64,000 nt of DNA, taken from contig NZ_POXP01000001.1 of the NCBI RefSeq assembly GCF_003044935.1, positions 868,001-932,000 of the forward strand. The letters run 5' to 3'. The position numbers and the translations under genes are program-made. Below, piece by piece: positions 45,947-58,147 of this stretch. This stretch comes from Neisseria subflava (GTDB taxonomy: Bacteria; Pseudomonadota; Gammaproteobacteria; Burkholderiales; Neisseriaceae). Numbering within the stretch: position 1 is the stretch's first letter; every line of letters begins with the position of its first letter. Under the pieces are notes generated by a model. That model did not search any database, had not been told where the DNA came from, and saw only the letters and a list, made by a program, of their open reading frames with translations.

Positions 45947-48310
45947 TTAAGCGCGAAGCTGTGCATCTTTTTCGGCTGCCGCTTTAATCATTTTCGCAAC
46001 CAAAGGCTCGATGACTTCATCTGTCAGCGTGTTTTCCATATCTTGCAAAATGATTTTGACGGCAACGCTCTTCATGCCTTCAGGCACGCCCGTACCGCGG
46101 TAAACGTCAAACACGCTGATTTCTTGAACCAGCTTGTTTGCTGCCGCTTTCAGGGCATTTAACAAATCATCATGCGTCACAGCCTCAGGCATTACAAATG
46201 CCAAATCTCGGCGCGCAGGTTGGAATTTGGATACAGACTGATAACGGGTTTTCTCACGACCCAATACCGCATCCATATCGATTTCAAATACCAGCGGCGC
46301 TTGTGGCAAGTCATATTTTTGCAGCCATTTCGGATGCAACTCGCCAACAAAACCAACTACTTTGCCGTCTGAAACAATATTGGCGGCACGTCCAGGATGC
46401 AATGCCGGATGTTCTGTCTTAACAAAGGATACTTCCTTGTTTTTCAAAAGGCTCTCAACATCGGCTTTCATATCGTAAAAATCTACGTAGCGTGTTTTCT
46501 CACCCCATTGCTCAGGCAACACGGAGCCATACCACAAACCGCCAATACGTTCGTTTTGAACAAATTGATCAGCCGAATCTTTGCTGAACACACGGGCAAT
46601 TTCAAACACGCGTACGCGGTTTTGCTTACGGTTCAAATTGTTTTGCAAAACTTCCACCAAACCGCCGATAAGCGTAGAACGCATAACGGCATACTGCGCC
46701 GCCAACGGATTTTGCAGGCGGATAGGATTGGTATTGGCAGCAAAGTCTTGCTCCCATTGCTCATCCACAAACGCATAGCTGACTACTTCGCGGTAACCGC
46801 GAGCCGCCATTTCGTTATAAACCGCAAAACGCGGACGTTTGGTTTCAGGCAAAGCCAACATCTTCAGACGGCCTGAAGTATAGTCGTCAGGAATATTTTC
46901 ATAACCGTAAACGCGGCCGATTTCTTCAATCAAATCAGCTTCGATCTCGATATCGAAACGGAAGCTAGGAGAAGTGACACGGAAGCCTTCTGCAGTTTTC
47001 TCAGGCTGCAAACCCAAGTGTTGCAAGATAATTTCAACTTGCTCGACAGGGATTTCAACGCCCAATACCGTTTTCAGACGGCCTAAACGCAATTCGACCT
47101 GTTTTGCCTCGGGCAATTTGCCTTGTGCCTCAACCATTTCACCGGCTGCACCACCGCAAATCTGCAACACCAATTCGGTAGCACGCTCAATAGCATCAGC
47201 TTGCAAGCGGTAATCCACACCGCGTTCAAAACGGAAAGAAGAATCCGAACCAAAACCGTATTGACGGGATTTACCGGCAATAATCTCCGGAGCAAACCAA
47301 GCAGCTTCCAACACAATATTTTGTGTCTCATCAGAAACCGCGCTTGCCTCGCCGCCCATCAAGCCGGCCAAGCTCAACGCACCTTTTTCATCAGCGACCA
47401 CCAGTGTATTGTCAGCCAAAGTAACCGTCTTCTCATTCAGACACGCCAAAGTCTCGCCATTTTGAGCACGGCGGACAATCAAACTGCCTGACAGCTTGTC
47501 AGCATCGAAAACATGCATAGGCTGACCGATTTCCAGCATCACATAGTTACCAATGTCCACCAATGCGGAAATGCTGCGGATACCGCTGCGTTCCAAACGT
47601 TGTTTCATCCAATCGGGAGTAGCCGCTTTCGCATTGACATTTTCAATAACGCGGCTGATAAAACGACCGCAATCGGCCGGTGCATCAATACGGACAGCCT
47701 GTTTTTTCTCGCTGCCAATAGAGGCCGTCTGAATTTCAACAGGCGTAAACACACATTGAGTCAACGCAGAAACCTCACGCGCAATGCCCTTAACACTCAA
47801 GCAATCAGCGCGATTAGGCGTAATTTTCAACGTAAACAGCGTATCGTCCAAATCCAAGTATTCGCGGATATTGGTACCGACAGGCGCATCTTCAGGCAGA
47901 ATGTGCAGACCGTCTACACCATCATCAGGCAAACCCAGTTCATTGGTCGAACACAACATGCCGTTTGATGGTACGCCGCGCATTTTAGTCGGCTTAATTT
48001 TGAAATTACCCGGCAAAACGGCACCCGGCAACGAACACGGCACTTTAATGCCCGGCTTGACATTTGGCGCGCCACAAACAATCTGAACTAACTCGCCCGT
48101 ACCGGCATCAACTTGGGTAACGTTCAAACGGTCTGCATCAGGATGTTTTTCAACGGATTTTACTTCGGCAACAACCACGCCACTGAAAGCAGGGGCAGCA
48201 GTATCGATTTCTTCCACTTCCAAACCGGCCATAGTCAAAAGATGTTCCAGTTTATCGGCAGAAAGATCAGGATTGGCTTGGGTTCTCAGCCATGAGTAGG
48301 AGAATTGCAT
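45947..48310 (-). CDS. pheT: Phenylalanine-tRNA ligase beta subunit
   Basis: The 787-residue subunit has a tRNA-binding OB domain (VVVAEVKSVEKHPDADRLNV near 46), B3/B4 editing domain, B5 domain, catalytic-like core and C-terminal anticodon-binding fold (FQPARRDLAFVMPEAV near 700). It forms the alpha2-beta2 enzyme with PheS. AGGAAG precedes the ATG. It is normally directly after pheS; here 2.7 kb of restriction-modification genes intervene, so how it is transcribed is open. Confidence 0.97.
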   Translation of the reverse strand: MQFSYSWLRTQANPDLSADKLEHLLTMAGLEVEEIDTAAPAFSGVVVAEVKSVEKHPDADRLNVTQVDAGTGELVQIVCGAPNVKPGIKVPCSLPGAVLPGNFKIKPTKMRGVPSNGMLCSTNELGLPDDGVDGLHILPEDAPVGTNIREYLDLDDTLFTLKITPNRADCLSVKGIAREVSALTQCVFTPVEIQTASIGSEKKQAVRIDAPADCGRFISRVIENVNAKAATPDWMKQRLERSGIRSISALVDIGNYVMLEIGQPMHVFDADKLSGSLIVRRAQNGETLACLNEKTVTLADNTLVVADEKGALSLAGLMGGEASAVSDETQNIVLEAAWFAPEIIAGKSRQYGFGSDSSFRFERGVDYRLQADAIERATELVLQICGGAAGEMVEAQGKLPEAKQVELRLGRLKTVLGVEIPVEQVEIILQHLGLQPEKTAEGFRVTSPSFRFDIEIEADLIEEIGRVYGYENIPDDYTSGRLKMLALPETKRPRFAVYNEMAARGYREVVSYAFVDEQWEQDFAANTNPIRLQNPLAAQYAVMRSTLIGGLVEVLQNNLNRKQNRVRVFEIARVFSKDSADQFVQNERIGGLWYGSVLPEQWGEKTRYVDFYDMKADVESLLKNKEVSFVKTEHPALHPGRAANIVSDGKVVGFVGELHPKWLQKYDLPQAPLVFEIDMDAVLGREKTRYQSVSKFQPARRDLAFVMPEAVTHDDLLNALKAAANKLVQEISVFDVYRGTGVPEGMKSVAVKIILQDMENTLTDEVIEPLVAKMIKAAAEKDAQLRA

Positions 48311-48338
48311 TTATCACTTCCTATAAAATAAATCTGCT

Positions 48339-49507
48339 TTATTTAAAGCGAACTTGAAGATTCAGTTTGATAAAAAAGTCATTGTCTTCTTTGAATAGCC
48401 AACCGTAAAAATACTTCTTCTTAGCATCATTGTCAGAATGCCCTGGATTATTTTTATCTTCGCCTGTAGTAGCTTGTTCCAATTTTGTACGCTTTAAGAG
48501 ATAATTTCTAAGTAAATTGAAGTCATAAATGTGGAAACATACGACACTTCCATCCTTTTTTGCTACAATTACCCCACCAAAAGATTCATATTCTCCCAGC
48601 CATACAGCTTCCGAGGTCATTCCCATCGCACTTTCTACTAAAAATTTTTTAATCTTATACTCATAAAACTTCTGCTGCCCCTCCCCCCTTCATAAAAATT
48701 TAATGGGTCTGAATCCTCCAATATGTCTACTAATTTTTCAATAGAAGATTCCCTATTCAAATACCTTAAGTATAGGCAATGTGCCAAAATTTCAGGTAGA
48801 TCCCCATCTATAATCTTCAGATTATTATAAAACTGCCTGGACTGTATTCCTTGAAAGCAAACATCTGCACCAATGTTTTCTATTTTTTCTAATCTTGCTG
48901 TTATCTTTCCTTTCTTTCCTTTTGTCTCATAAGTATTACCATTGAAAGACTGTAAATCAAAGCTTTTTGGAAGATTTGTTATCTTATAAATAAAGTTGTT
49001 TCCAGCCCCTGTGTTCAATAAAGTTGCATTTTCTCCTAATAAAGACTTAATACTGAAGCCTAAATCAGTATCCTTGGCAAGCCGATAATCATAAATTTTT
49101 AACCTTATATCCGATTTAGTACCAGAATTAGCTTTTGCTGTTTTAATTTGATTGCTCTGTAAAAATGGATCTAATTTAGAAATTGGAAATGAACGGTCTT
49201 TTCCATCTTTTATACCTGATAAAGCATCTTCAATTACTTTAGTTAATTCCTGATATGTATAGCTATTCAATAATTCTTCTTGAGTATTATCAACTTTAAA
49301 GATATGTATTTTTACTTCTTCACCTAGCTCTTCTCTTTCAAACTCTAGCCGATATCCTTGTTCAGATTTATAGCTTTTCATCACTTGATAAATATTTGTA
49401 TTATCAGGATTTAAATCCATATCTGACTGCACCAACTTTCCCTCTGCAATTAGTTTCAATAATACATATAATTCTGTCCACTCCCCTTTATTTGCTCGTA
49501 CCGCCAT
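48339..49507 (-). pseudogene. HpaII-type restriction endonuclease, frameshifted at a G tract
   Basis: The frame from ATG 49507 runs 289 codons to a stop at 48638. It has KSDIRLKIYD near 130 and DLGFSIKSLLGENATLLNTGAGNNFIYKI near 145-173, the conserved block of HpaII (CCGG) endonucleases, which are about 350-360 aa. The missing C-terminus (GMTSEAVWLGEY, VVCFHIYDF, FFIKLNLQVRF) is in another frame ending at 48339. Adding one base to the six-G tract at 48683-48688 rejoins both parts through QQKFYEYKIKKFLVESAMG. The gene is very AT-rich, unlike its neighbours. It starts four bases after the methylase stop with an AAGGGA RBS. Confidence 0.85.
48678..48688 (-). repeat. G-tract at the endonuclease frameshift (GGGGGGAGGGG)
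   Basis: On the minus strand six G, one A and four G lie at the exact point where the reading frame is lost. Homopolymeric G tracts in coding sequence are the classic neisserial phase-variation switch. Six G is OFF here and seven would be ON. Confidence 0.75.
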
Positions 49508-49511
49508 AATT

Positions 49512-50675
49512 TTATCCCTTATCTGATAATAGCTTGTCTAAAACTCTCTCAGCCACTGCCTGAATTGCTGGCACAGCAACCGAATTGCCGAATTGTTTAT
49601 ATGCGGAAGCATCTGCAACCGGGATTTTAAATTCTTCAGGAAACCCTTGCAGCCTTGCCCATTCGCGCGGAGTCATTTTTCTGATTCCTTCGCGGTTTAC
49701 CTCGCCTTTAATATTGGTGGTCGGAGTAAAATCGGTAATACGCTTGTCGATTACCAAATTCCGCTCCCTTCCCATACCTCCGACGACAATCGCATTGGCA
49801 ATCCCGTCATCGGGAATAATCTCATATCCAAACCCATTACCCTTTTCTTCATGCCTTTGTTTGTGTTTTCTTAAAGTATCAATGTATTGGGTGGACAAAT
49901 AATATTTAGTCGGTACAGTATCTTTTTCCCGTATATCCTTAAAAGCCACCTGAATTCTTGTCGGTTCAGGATATTCGAAATCTTTGATATTAGTATCTTC
50001 CCGAAAGCCCACAATAAAAATCCTCTCACGGTTTTGCGGCACCCCGAAATCCTTTGCATTGACAATTTTCGGCTCTGGTACAAAATATCCTAAATCTTCT
50101 CTCAACGTATTCAATATCGTCTGCAACGTCCTGCCTCGATCATGATTAGTCAATCCTTTTACGTTTTCCAAAAAGAATGCCTTAGGACGGTGCCTGCGGA
50201 TAATCTCCGCCACATCAAAAAATAATGTACCGCGCGTATCTTCAAACCCCCCGCGCCGGCCGGCAATCGAAAAGGCTTGACAGGGGAAACCTGCACACAG
50301 CACATCAAATTGCTTCGGAATGTATTGTTTGGTTTCTTCCGAAGTAATATCGCCAAACGGTACTTCTCCGAAATTGGCTTCATACGTCTGTTTGGCTTTC
50401 TCGTCCCACTCGCTCGAGAACACGCATTTCCCACCCAAGTTCTGCATCGCTATGCGGAAGCCGCCAATACCTGCAAACAAATCGATAAAGGTAAATTTGG
50501 GCTTCAAGGCCGTCTGAAAAGTACCACTGTTTTCAAAAAGGCAGTATTGAGCTGCTTTTTCTTCCAAGTATTCGCCTTGATTACCACCCTTAATTTCGTT
50601 TTTGTAAATCAATTCTTCTTGCTCGGATGATTTCTTTGACTTTTTCTGCACAGCTGGTTGTATCTTTAACGACAT
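49512..50675 (-). CDS. DNA (cytosine-5) methyltransferase, probable CCGG modification enzyme
   Basis: The 387-residue C5 methyltransferase has motif I (FTFIDLFAGIGGFRIAMQNLG near 61), motif IV with catalytic Cys (GFPCQAFSIAGRRGGFEDTRG near 133), ENVKGL near 174, QNRERIFIVGF near 219 and the C-terminal motifs IX-X (RLQGFP, QFGNSV). An N-terminal extension of about 60 residues precedes motif I and contains a DUS in its coding sequence (FQTALKP). Pairing with an HpaII-like endonuclease suggests CCGG as target. The start overlaps the vsr 3' end by 86 bp. Confidence 0.93.
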   Translation of the reverse strand: MSLKIQPAVQKKSKKSSEQEELIYKNEIKGGNQGEYLEEKAAQYCLFENSGTFQTALKPKFTFIDLFAGIGGFRIAMQNLGGKCVFSSEWDEKAKQTYEANFGEVPFGDITSEETKQYIPKQFDVLCAGFPCQAFSIAGRRGGFEDTRGTLFFDVAEIIRRHRPKAFFLENVKGLTNHDRGRTLQTILNTLREDLGYFVPEPKIVNAKDFGVPQNRERIFIVGFREDTNIKDFEYPEPTRIQVAFKDIREKDTVPTKYYLSTQYIDTLRKHKQRHEEKGNGFGYEIIPDDGIANAIVVGGMGRERNLVIDKRITDFTPTTNIKGEVNREGIRKMTPREWARLQGFPEEFKIPVADASAYKQFGNSVAVPAIQAVAERVLDKLLSDKG

Positions 50676-51027
50676 CGTTACTCCAAAAACGTAAAACCGT
50701 CCAGCCCTCGGCTTTCAGACGGCCTGTTACTTCCATATCCCGTCGGATGTTGCGTTCTATCTTGGCAATCCAAAATTCGCGGTTGCCCTTTATTTCCGCT
50801 TTTCTCTGTTCCCAATCCTTGCCGTGCCAAAACTCGCCATCGACAAACACGGCAACTTTGTATTTTTTAAACGAAAAATCAGGTTTTCCAAAAATGCTTC
50901 CGCTATTTTTCCGATACCTGAGCCCCAAAGCCCACATCGCCTTTGCCAATGCAAGCTCAGGTTTCGTCCCTTTGCTTTTGTTGGCACGCATACATTTTTT
51001 ACGCTGCTCTGGGGTTAATTTATCCAT
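50590..51027 (-). CDS. vsr: Very short patch repair endonuclease
   Basis: Vsr nicks 5' of T in T:G mismatches produced by deamination of 5-methylcytosine. The 145-residue product has MRANKSKGTKPELALAKAMWALGLRYRKN near 14, GKPDFSFKKYKVAVFVDGEFWHG near 47 with catalytic Asp (PDF) and FWHG, and the C-terminal WTVLRFWSNDV. Its presence with a C5 methyltransferase is functionally consistent. It starts 19 bp after pheS and overlaps the methylase, so the whole R-M unit can be read from the pheS transcript. Confidence 0.96.
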   Translation of the reverse strand: MDKLTPEQRKKCMRANKSKGTKPELALAKAMWALGLRYRKNSGSIFGKPDFSFKKYKVAVFVDGEFWHGKDWEQRKAEIKGNREFWIAKIERNIRRDMEVTGRLKAEGWTVLRFWSNDVVKDTTSCAEKVKEIIRARRIDLQKRN

Positions 51028-51046
51028 TTTTTGGGGCGTCTGAAAA

Positions 51047-52042
<996 letters not shown>

Positions 52043-52063
52043 TTATCGTCTGTTTGTTGATGG

Positions 52064-52127
52064 CAGGCCGTCTGAAACAACAAAGCCGTCTGTTGGATTT
52101 GATTGCAAACCCGTTCAGACGGCCTTT
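52064..52127. repeat. DUS inverted pair upstream of pheS
   Basis: AGGCCGTCTGAAAC and a distant TTCAGACGGCCTTTT flank a region with a third, partial GCCGTCTG in the gap between rplT and pheS. No phe leader peptide was found in this 248-bp gap. Confidence 0.65.
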
Positions 52128-52242
52128 TGTCTTACTGCGGCCAATCCGTTTGATAAGAGAGGCCTATTTTATCGCAAATTAGTATAAAAAAATAGAGTTT
52201 AAAGAAAGAAAATCAACTACATAGGATTTCTTTAAGAAAAGA

Positions 52243-52268
52243 AAAAAGGAAGCATAAGCTTCCTTTTT
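52243..52268 (-). terminator. Intrinsic terminator of rplT
   Basis: AAAAAGGAAGC-ATAA-GCTTCCTTTTT forms an 11-bp stem, symmetric so that a T-run occurs in both directions, 17 bp past the rplT stop. Confidence 0.88.
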
Positions 52269-52284
52269 AAATAATCTTATCGAA

Positions 52285-52644
52285 TTAAGCAGCCAAAGCA
52301 GCTTTAGCTTTTTCAACTAATTGTGCAAATGTAGCTTTGTCGAATACAGCCAAATCAGCTAATACTTTGCGGTCGATTTCGATAGCAGCGCGTTTCAGGC
52401 CGTTCATGAATTTGCTGTAAGACAGACCATTTTCACGGGCACCTGCGTTGATACGAACGATCCACAGTTGACGGAATTGACGTTTGCGTTGGCGACGGTC
52501 ACGGTATGCGTATTGACCGGCTTTCATTACCGCTTGTTTGGCAACACGGTAAACGTTTTTACGACGACCGCGGTAGCCTTTGGCTAACGCGAAGACTTTT
52601 TGGTGACGAGCACGAGCGGTAACACCGCGTTTTACGCGTGGCAT
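52285..52644 (-). CDS. rplT: 50S ribosomal protein L20
   Basis: The 119-residue basic protein begins [33 protein letters not shown] and has the globular C-terminal domain, as bL20, an early 23S-binding assembly protein. It is 12 bp after rpmI in the infC operon. Confidence 0.98.
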   Translation of the reverse strand: MPRVKRGVTARARHQKVFALAKGYRGRRKNVYRVAKQAVMKAGQYAYRDRRQRKRQFRQLWIVRINAGARENGLSYSKFMNGLKRAAIEIDRKVLADLAVFDKATFAQLVEKAKAALAA

Positions 52645-52656
52645 ATTCTAAACTCC

Positions 52657-52854
52657 TTAAGCGTAGGGCAACATTTTAGCAACAGAAGCCAAATCGCGTG
52701 AATCCACCATAGCGGTGCCGCGCAATTGACGTTTAGTTTTAGTGGTTTTTTTGGTCAGGATGTGACTTTTGAACGCATGACCGCGTTTTACACCACCGTT
52801 ACCCAGTACTTTAAAGCGTTTTTTCGCGCTAGACTTGGTTTTCATTTTAGGCAT
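52657..52854 (-). CDS. rpmI: 50S ribosomal protein L35
   Basis: The 65-residue basic protein begins [15 protein letters not shown], as bL35. ATG 52854 is preceded by GGAG; an upstream in-frame extension is not family-like. Confidence 0.98.
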   Translation of the reverse strand: MPKMKTKSSAKKRFKVLGNGGVKRGHAFKSHILTKKTTKTKRQLRGTAMVDSRDLASVAKMLPYA

Positions 52855-52996
52855 TGGAAAACTCCATTCGTTATTAGATAAGGTATAAGGGGTTTTGAAA
52901 TAAATTTCAAACACTTGGATCCCAAAATACCACGGTTTTTGCCGCTAATTAAACCTTATTTCGAGCGGCAATCGAAATAAGCCTTGCATTATAGCT

Positions 52997-53518
52997 TTAT
53001 TTTTTCTTAGGCGCAATCATCATCACCATTTGACGACCTTCCATTTTAGGGAAGGACTCGATTTGTGCCACTTCAGCCAACTCTTCTTTTACGCGTTCAA
53101 GCAGTTGGGCACCCAATTGTTGATGGGCCATCTCACGACCGCGGAAACGCAATGTCACTTTGACTTTATCACCATCGGCAAGAAAACGGTTGATGTTGCG
53201 CATCTTGATTTGATAGTCGCCTTCATCAGTACCCGGACGGAATTTAATTTCCTTGATTTGTACCTGCTTTTGGTTTTTCTTGGCTTCGTCGCGCTTCTTG
53301 GCTTGTTGGTATTTGTATTTACCGTAATCCATCAGTTTGCATACGGGCGGTTTGGCAGTTGGGGAAATTTCTACCAAATCGACATCTTGCTCTTCGGCCA
53401 TAGCCAGAGCTTCACGAACTGAAACGACACCAAGCTGATCGCCTGACTCACTAATTAATCGCACTTCTTTGGCGGTAATTTCACCATTGATTCGTGCTTC
53501 GCGTTCTTGAGCGATGAT
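52997..53518 (-). CDS. infC: Translation initiation factor IF-3 with non-canonical ATC start
   Basis: The 173-residue factor binds 30S subunits and checks start-codon pairing. Residues 1-80 include [20 protein letters not shown] and the linker [15 protein letters not shown]; the C-terminal domain has [19 protein letters not shown] and ends with MMIAPKKK. No ATG or GTG fits the family start: the conserved N-terminus reaches ATC ATC GCT at 53518, with AGGAG five bases before the first ATC. infC genes classically use AUU/AUC/AUA for autoregulated initiation. A GTG at 53464 would cut 18 conserved residues. It lies 17 bp after thrS. Confidence 0.95.
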   Translation of the reverse strand: MIAQEREARINGEITAKEVRLISESGDQLGVVSVREALAMAEEQDVDLVEISPTAKPPVCKLMDYGKYKYQQAKKRDEAKKNQKQVQIKEIKFRPGTDEGDYQIKMRNINRFLADGDKVKVTLRFRGREMAHQQLGAQLLERVKEELAEVAQIESFPKMEGRQMVMMIAPKKK

Positions 53519-53535
53519 GAATACTCCTATAAAAA

Positions 53536-55449
53536 TTAATGATTGACGAGGGCGTCAGTGATTTCTTGCTGCAATTGTGCAATAAAATCATCTACATTCA
53601 AAGAACCCAAGTCTTCTGCTTTGCGGCGTACCGCAACTTTGTTTTCTTGTTTCTCTTTATCGCCGACAACGATTTGATAAGGGAAACGATATTGGCTGTT
53701 GTCGCGGATTTTGTAACCGATTTTTTCGTTACGCAAATCCAATTCGACACGGAAGCCAGCTGCCTGCAATTTGGCAGCCACTTCGCGACAATAATCTGCT
53801 TGGTTCTCGGTGATATTCATAATCACCATTTGAACCGGCGCAAGCCACAATGGGAATGAACCTGCATGGTTTTCAATCAGAATACCGATGAAGCGCTCCA
53901 ATGAACCCAAAATAGCACGGTGCAACATTACAGGACGCGCACGGTCGTTGTTTTCTGTTACATATTCTGCATTTAAACGCTCCGGCAATACAAAGTCCAA
54001 CTGCAGGGTACCGCACTGCCAAGAGCGACCCAAGGCATCTTTAACATGGTATTCAATCTTAGGACCATAGAATGCGCCTTCGCCAGGCAATTCTTCCCAC
54101 TCCACGCCGCAAGCGGTCAATGCATCACGCAGACCTTGTTCGGCCTTATCCCAAACTTCGTCAGAACCTGCACGTTGTTCAGGGCGGAGGGACAGCTTCA
54201 CAGCAACATCATGGAAGCCGAATTGTTTGTAAATGCGAACCAACAATTCATTGAATGCGCGTGCTTCATCAACGATTTGATCTTCAGTACAGAAAATATG
54301 CGCATCATCTTGCACAAAACCGCGAACACGCATCAGACCATGCAATGCACCGCTTGGTTCATTGCGGTGGCAAGAACCGAACTCGGCCAAACGCATTGGC
54401 AAATCGCGATATGAGCGCAAACCGTTATTGAAAATTTGCACATGACCCGGACAGTTCATCGGTTTAACCGCGTATTCGCGTTTTTCGGAACTGGTCACGA
54501 ACATATTGTCTTTATAGTTTTCCCAGTGGCCGGATTTTTCCCAGAAGGTTTTATCCATAATCTGAGGCGTTTTCACCTCTTTATAACCGGCAGCATTCAG
54601 CTCTTTGCGCATATGCTGCTCAATCACTTGCCACAAAGCCCAGCCTTTAGGATGCCAGAACACCATACCCGGTGCTTCATCTTGCAGGTGGAACAAATCC
54701 AATTGTTTACCCAGCTTACGGTGGTCGCGTTTTTCCGCTTCCTCGATGCGTTGGATATAAGCCTTCAATTCGTCTTTACTTGCCCAAGCCGTACCGTAAA
54801 TACGTTGCAACATTTCATTATTGCTGTCGCCGCGCCAGTATGCGCCTGCCAGCTTGGTCAGCTTAAAGTTTTTCAAGAAACGGGTATTGGGAACATGAGG
54901 ACCGCGGCACATATCGACGTATTCTTGATGATGATACATACCCATTGCTTCCACTTCAGGCATATCTTCAATCAGACGCAATTTGTACTCTTCGCCGCGA
55001 TCTTGGAAAATTTTGACGGTTTCTGCACGAGGCGTCATCACTTTAATGACGTCATAGTCTTGTGCAATCAACTCTTTCATGCGCGCTTCGATAGCGGCCA
55101 CATCATCAGGCGTAAATGGTTTTTCAGTTGCAATATCGTAATAGAATCCGTCTTCAATCACCGGGCCGATAACCATTTTTGCATCTGGGTAGAGCTGCTT
55201 GACCGCATGACCGACCAAGTGCGCGCAGGAGTGGCGGATAATTTCCACGCCTTCTTTGTCTTTAGGCGTAATGATTTGAACGTGGGCATCTTCGGTAATC
55301 GGATCGCAAGCATCCACCAATTTACCGTTAACCTTGCCCGCTACCGTTGCCTTTGCCAGACCTGCACCGATAGACGCTGCAATTTGCGCCACGGTAACGG
55401 GTGATTCATATTGGCGGACCGAACCGTCCGGCAAGGTAATGTTCAACAT
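53536..55449 (-). CDS. thrS: Threonine-tRNA ligase
   Basis: The 637-residue synthetase has an N-terminal TGS domain ([14 protein letters not shown]), editing domain with [16 protein letters not shown] near 73, the catalytic core with zinc Cys in NCPGHVQIF near 335 and [18 protein letters not shown] near 372, motif 3 in [19 protein letters not shown] near 515, and the anticodon domain. ATG 55449 follows GGAG at seven bases. It opens the thrS-infC-rpmI-rplT operon. Confidence 0.98.
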   Translation of the reverse strand: MLNITLPDGSVRQYESPVTVAQIAASIGAGLAKATVAGKVNGKLVDACDPITEDAHVQIITPKDKEGVEIIRHSCAHLVGHAVKQLYPDAKMVIGPVIEDGFYYDIATEKPFTPDDVAAIEARMKELIAQDYDVIKVMTPRAETVKIFQDRGEEYKLRLIEDMPEVEAMGMYHHQEYVDMCRGPHVPNTRFLKNFKLTKLAGAYWRGDSNNEMLQRIYGTAWASKDELKAYIQRIEEAEKRDHRKLGKQLDLFHLQDEAPGMVFWHPKGWALWQVIEQHMRKELNAAGYKEVKTPQIMDKTFWEKSGHWENYKDNMFVTSSEKREYAVKPMNCPGHVQIFNNGLRSYRDLPMRLAEFGSCHRNEPSGALHGLMRVRGFVQDDAHIFCTEDQIVDEARAFNELLVRIYKQFGFHDVAVKLSLRPEQRAGSDEVWDKAEQGLRDALTACGVEWEELPGEGAFYGPKIEYHVKDALGRSWQCGTLQLDFVLPERLNAEYVTENNDRARPVMLHRAILGSLERFIGILIENHAGSFPLWLAPVQMVIMNITENQADYCREVAAKLQAAGFRVELDLRNEKIGYKIRDNSQYRFPYQIVVGDKEKQENKVAVRRKAEDLGSLNVDDFIAQLQQEITDALVNH

Positions 55450-55501
55450 CAGAAAGCTCCAAAACATTAAAAAATAACGGCATAAAGCCGTTATGGAAAT
55501 T

Positions 55502-55578
55502 TGGTAGGCACAATTGGACTCGAACCAACGACCCCCACCATGTCAAGGTGGTGCTCTAACCAACTGAGCTATGTGCCT
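55502..55578 (-). tRNA. tRNA-Val (anticodon GAC)
   Basis: The 77-nt gene has acceptor AGGCACA/TGTGCCT, discriminator A, encoded CCA, anticodon loop TTGACAT with GAC and T arm GGTTCGAGTCC. It lies 52 bp upstream of thrS on the same strand and may share its transcript. Confidence 0.96.
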
Positions 55579-55767
55579 TCATCTAAGTCGCTTATTGTAA
55601 CGAAGCGTGTTCCCTTTTGCAAGCATCTGTAAATACTTTTCAGACGGCCTGAATATTTTTGTTTGATTTATACCTCATTTTTTATTTCCTCCGTCATTCA
55701 GGCCGTCTGAAGCATTGTTTTGACAAAGATAAAATCCGGCCGTCAACCAACGAAAAATCCTTTATAA

Positions 55768-56931
<1,164 letters not shown>

Positions 56932-56937
56932 TCCTTT

Positions 56938-56988
56938 AAAAGGCCGTCTGAAATCAGGTTTGGATTCAAACTGCTTTTCAGACGGCCT
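56938..56988. terminator. DUS terminator of tgt
   Basis: AAAAGGCCGTCTGAAA and TTTTCAGACGGCCTC pair across a 19-base loop, six bases after tgt. Confidence 0.75.
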
Positions 56989-57016
56989 CAATATTCTTAA
57001 TTAATAAAGCACAATC

Positions 57017-58027
57017 ATGTCCCGTTTCCATACCGAACCGCCCTTAGCCTACACCGCACAAAACCGTACCGCCGTCCTGCTGCTCAACCTCGGCACGCCT
57101 GACGCGCCGACGGCTGCCGCAGTCAAGCCTTACTTGAAAGAATTTCTGTCTGATCAACGCGTTGTCGAACTGCCCAAGCTCTTATGGCAACCGATATTGC
57201 GCGGCTTGGTATTGACTTTTCGCCCGAAAAAAAGCGCGCACGCCTATGAAAAAGTTTGGTTTAAAGAAGGTTCGCCGCTTGAGGTTTACACACACCGCCA
57301 AGCAGAAGCCCTAGCCAAACATTTGCCCGATGTCATCGTCCGTCATGCCATGACTTACGGCAATCCAAGCGTTGCCGACGTTTTGGCGGAACTCAAAGCC
57401 CAAGGCGTGGGCAAATTGCTGGTCATTCCGCTCTATCCGCAATATGCCGGCTCTTCTACCGGCGCGGCTTTGGATAAAGTGTTCCAAGAGTTATTGCTGC
57501 AACGCAACCAAATGAGCGTCCGCACTGTCTCCCGTTATTACGACGATGCCGCCTATATTCAAGCCATGAAGCAGCATATTGAAGCCTATTGGACCCAAAA
57601 CGGACGCGGCGAAAAACTGATGTTGAGTTTCCACGGTATTCCGCAAAAACATCACGATGACGGCGACCCCTATCCTGACGAGTGCCACCATACTGCCAAA
57701 CTGCTGGCGCAGGCATTGGGCTTGTCCGAACAAGAATACATCGTTTCTTTCCAAAGCCAGTTTGGTAAATCCCAATGGGTCAAGCCCAGCACGCAAGCCC
57801 TGTTTGACCAACTTCCCAAGCAAGGCACGACCAAACTCGACGTCTTCTGCCCCGGTTTCATGGCCGACTGCCTCGAAACCATGGAAGAAATCGCCATTAT
57901 GGGACGCGAACAATTCCACGCCGCCGGCGGCAAAGAATACCGTTACATCCCCTGCCTCAACGATTCCGCCGACTGGATTGCCGCACTTGCCCAATTAAGC
58001 CGGGCCAATCTGCAAGGCTGGATTTGA
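57017..58027 (+). CDS. hemH: Ferrochelatase
   Basis: HemH inserts Fe(II) into protoporphyrin IX. The 336-residue protein has LLLNLGTPDAPT near 21, PLYPQYAGSSTGA near 138, the metal-binding His in LSFHGIPQKH near 203 and the conserved Glu in CPGFMADCLETMEEI near 280. The length fits the soluble or membrane-associated bacterial enzyme without a C-terminal anchor. Confidence 0.97.
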   Translation: MSRFHTEPPLAYTAQNRTAVLLLNLGTPDAPTAAAVKPYLKEFLSDQRVVELPKLLWQPILRGLVLTFRPKKSAHAYEKVWFKEGSPLEVYTHRQAEALAKHLPDVIVRHAMTYGNPSVADVLAELKAQGVGKLLVIPLYPQYAGSSTGAALDKVFQELLLQRNQMSVRTVSRYYDDAAYIQAMKQHIEAYWTQNGRGEKLMLSFHGIPQKHHDDGDPYPDECHHTAKLLAQALGLSEQEYIVSFQSQFGKSQWVKPSTQALFDQLPKQGTTKLDVFCPGFMADCLETMEEIAIMGREQFHAAGGKEYRYIPCLNDSADWIAALAQLSRANLQGWI

Positions 58028-58035
58028 CCTAAACC

Positions 58036-58072
58036 AAAGGCCGTCTGAAAAATCCACTTTCAGACGGCCTTT
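58036..58072. terminator. DUS terminator of hemH
   Basis: AAAGGCCGTCTGAAA and TTTCAGACGGCCTTT form a 15-bp stem with a 7-base loop, nine bases after hemH. Confidence 0.88.
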
Positions 58073-58147
58073 AGCGTTATCATCAAGTTATTCAAACGCA
58101 AACCAAGCGTGTAGCCATCAAAAACACTACTCAAAAAGGAACACATC

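Noticed and set aside
53464..53466. GTG as the infC start
   Set aside because: It removes the conserved first 18 residues of IF-3, and a good RBS lies before the ATC start instead.
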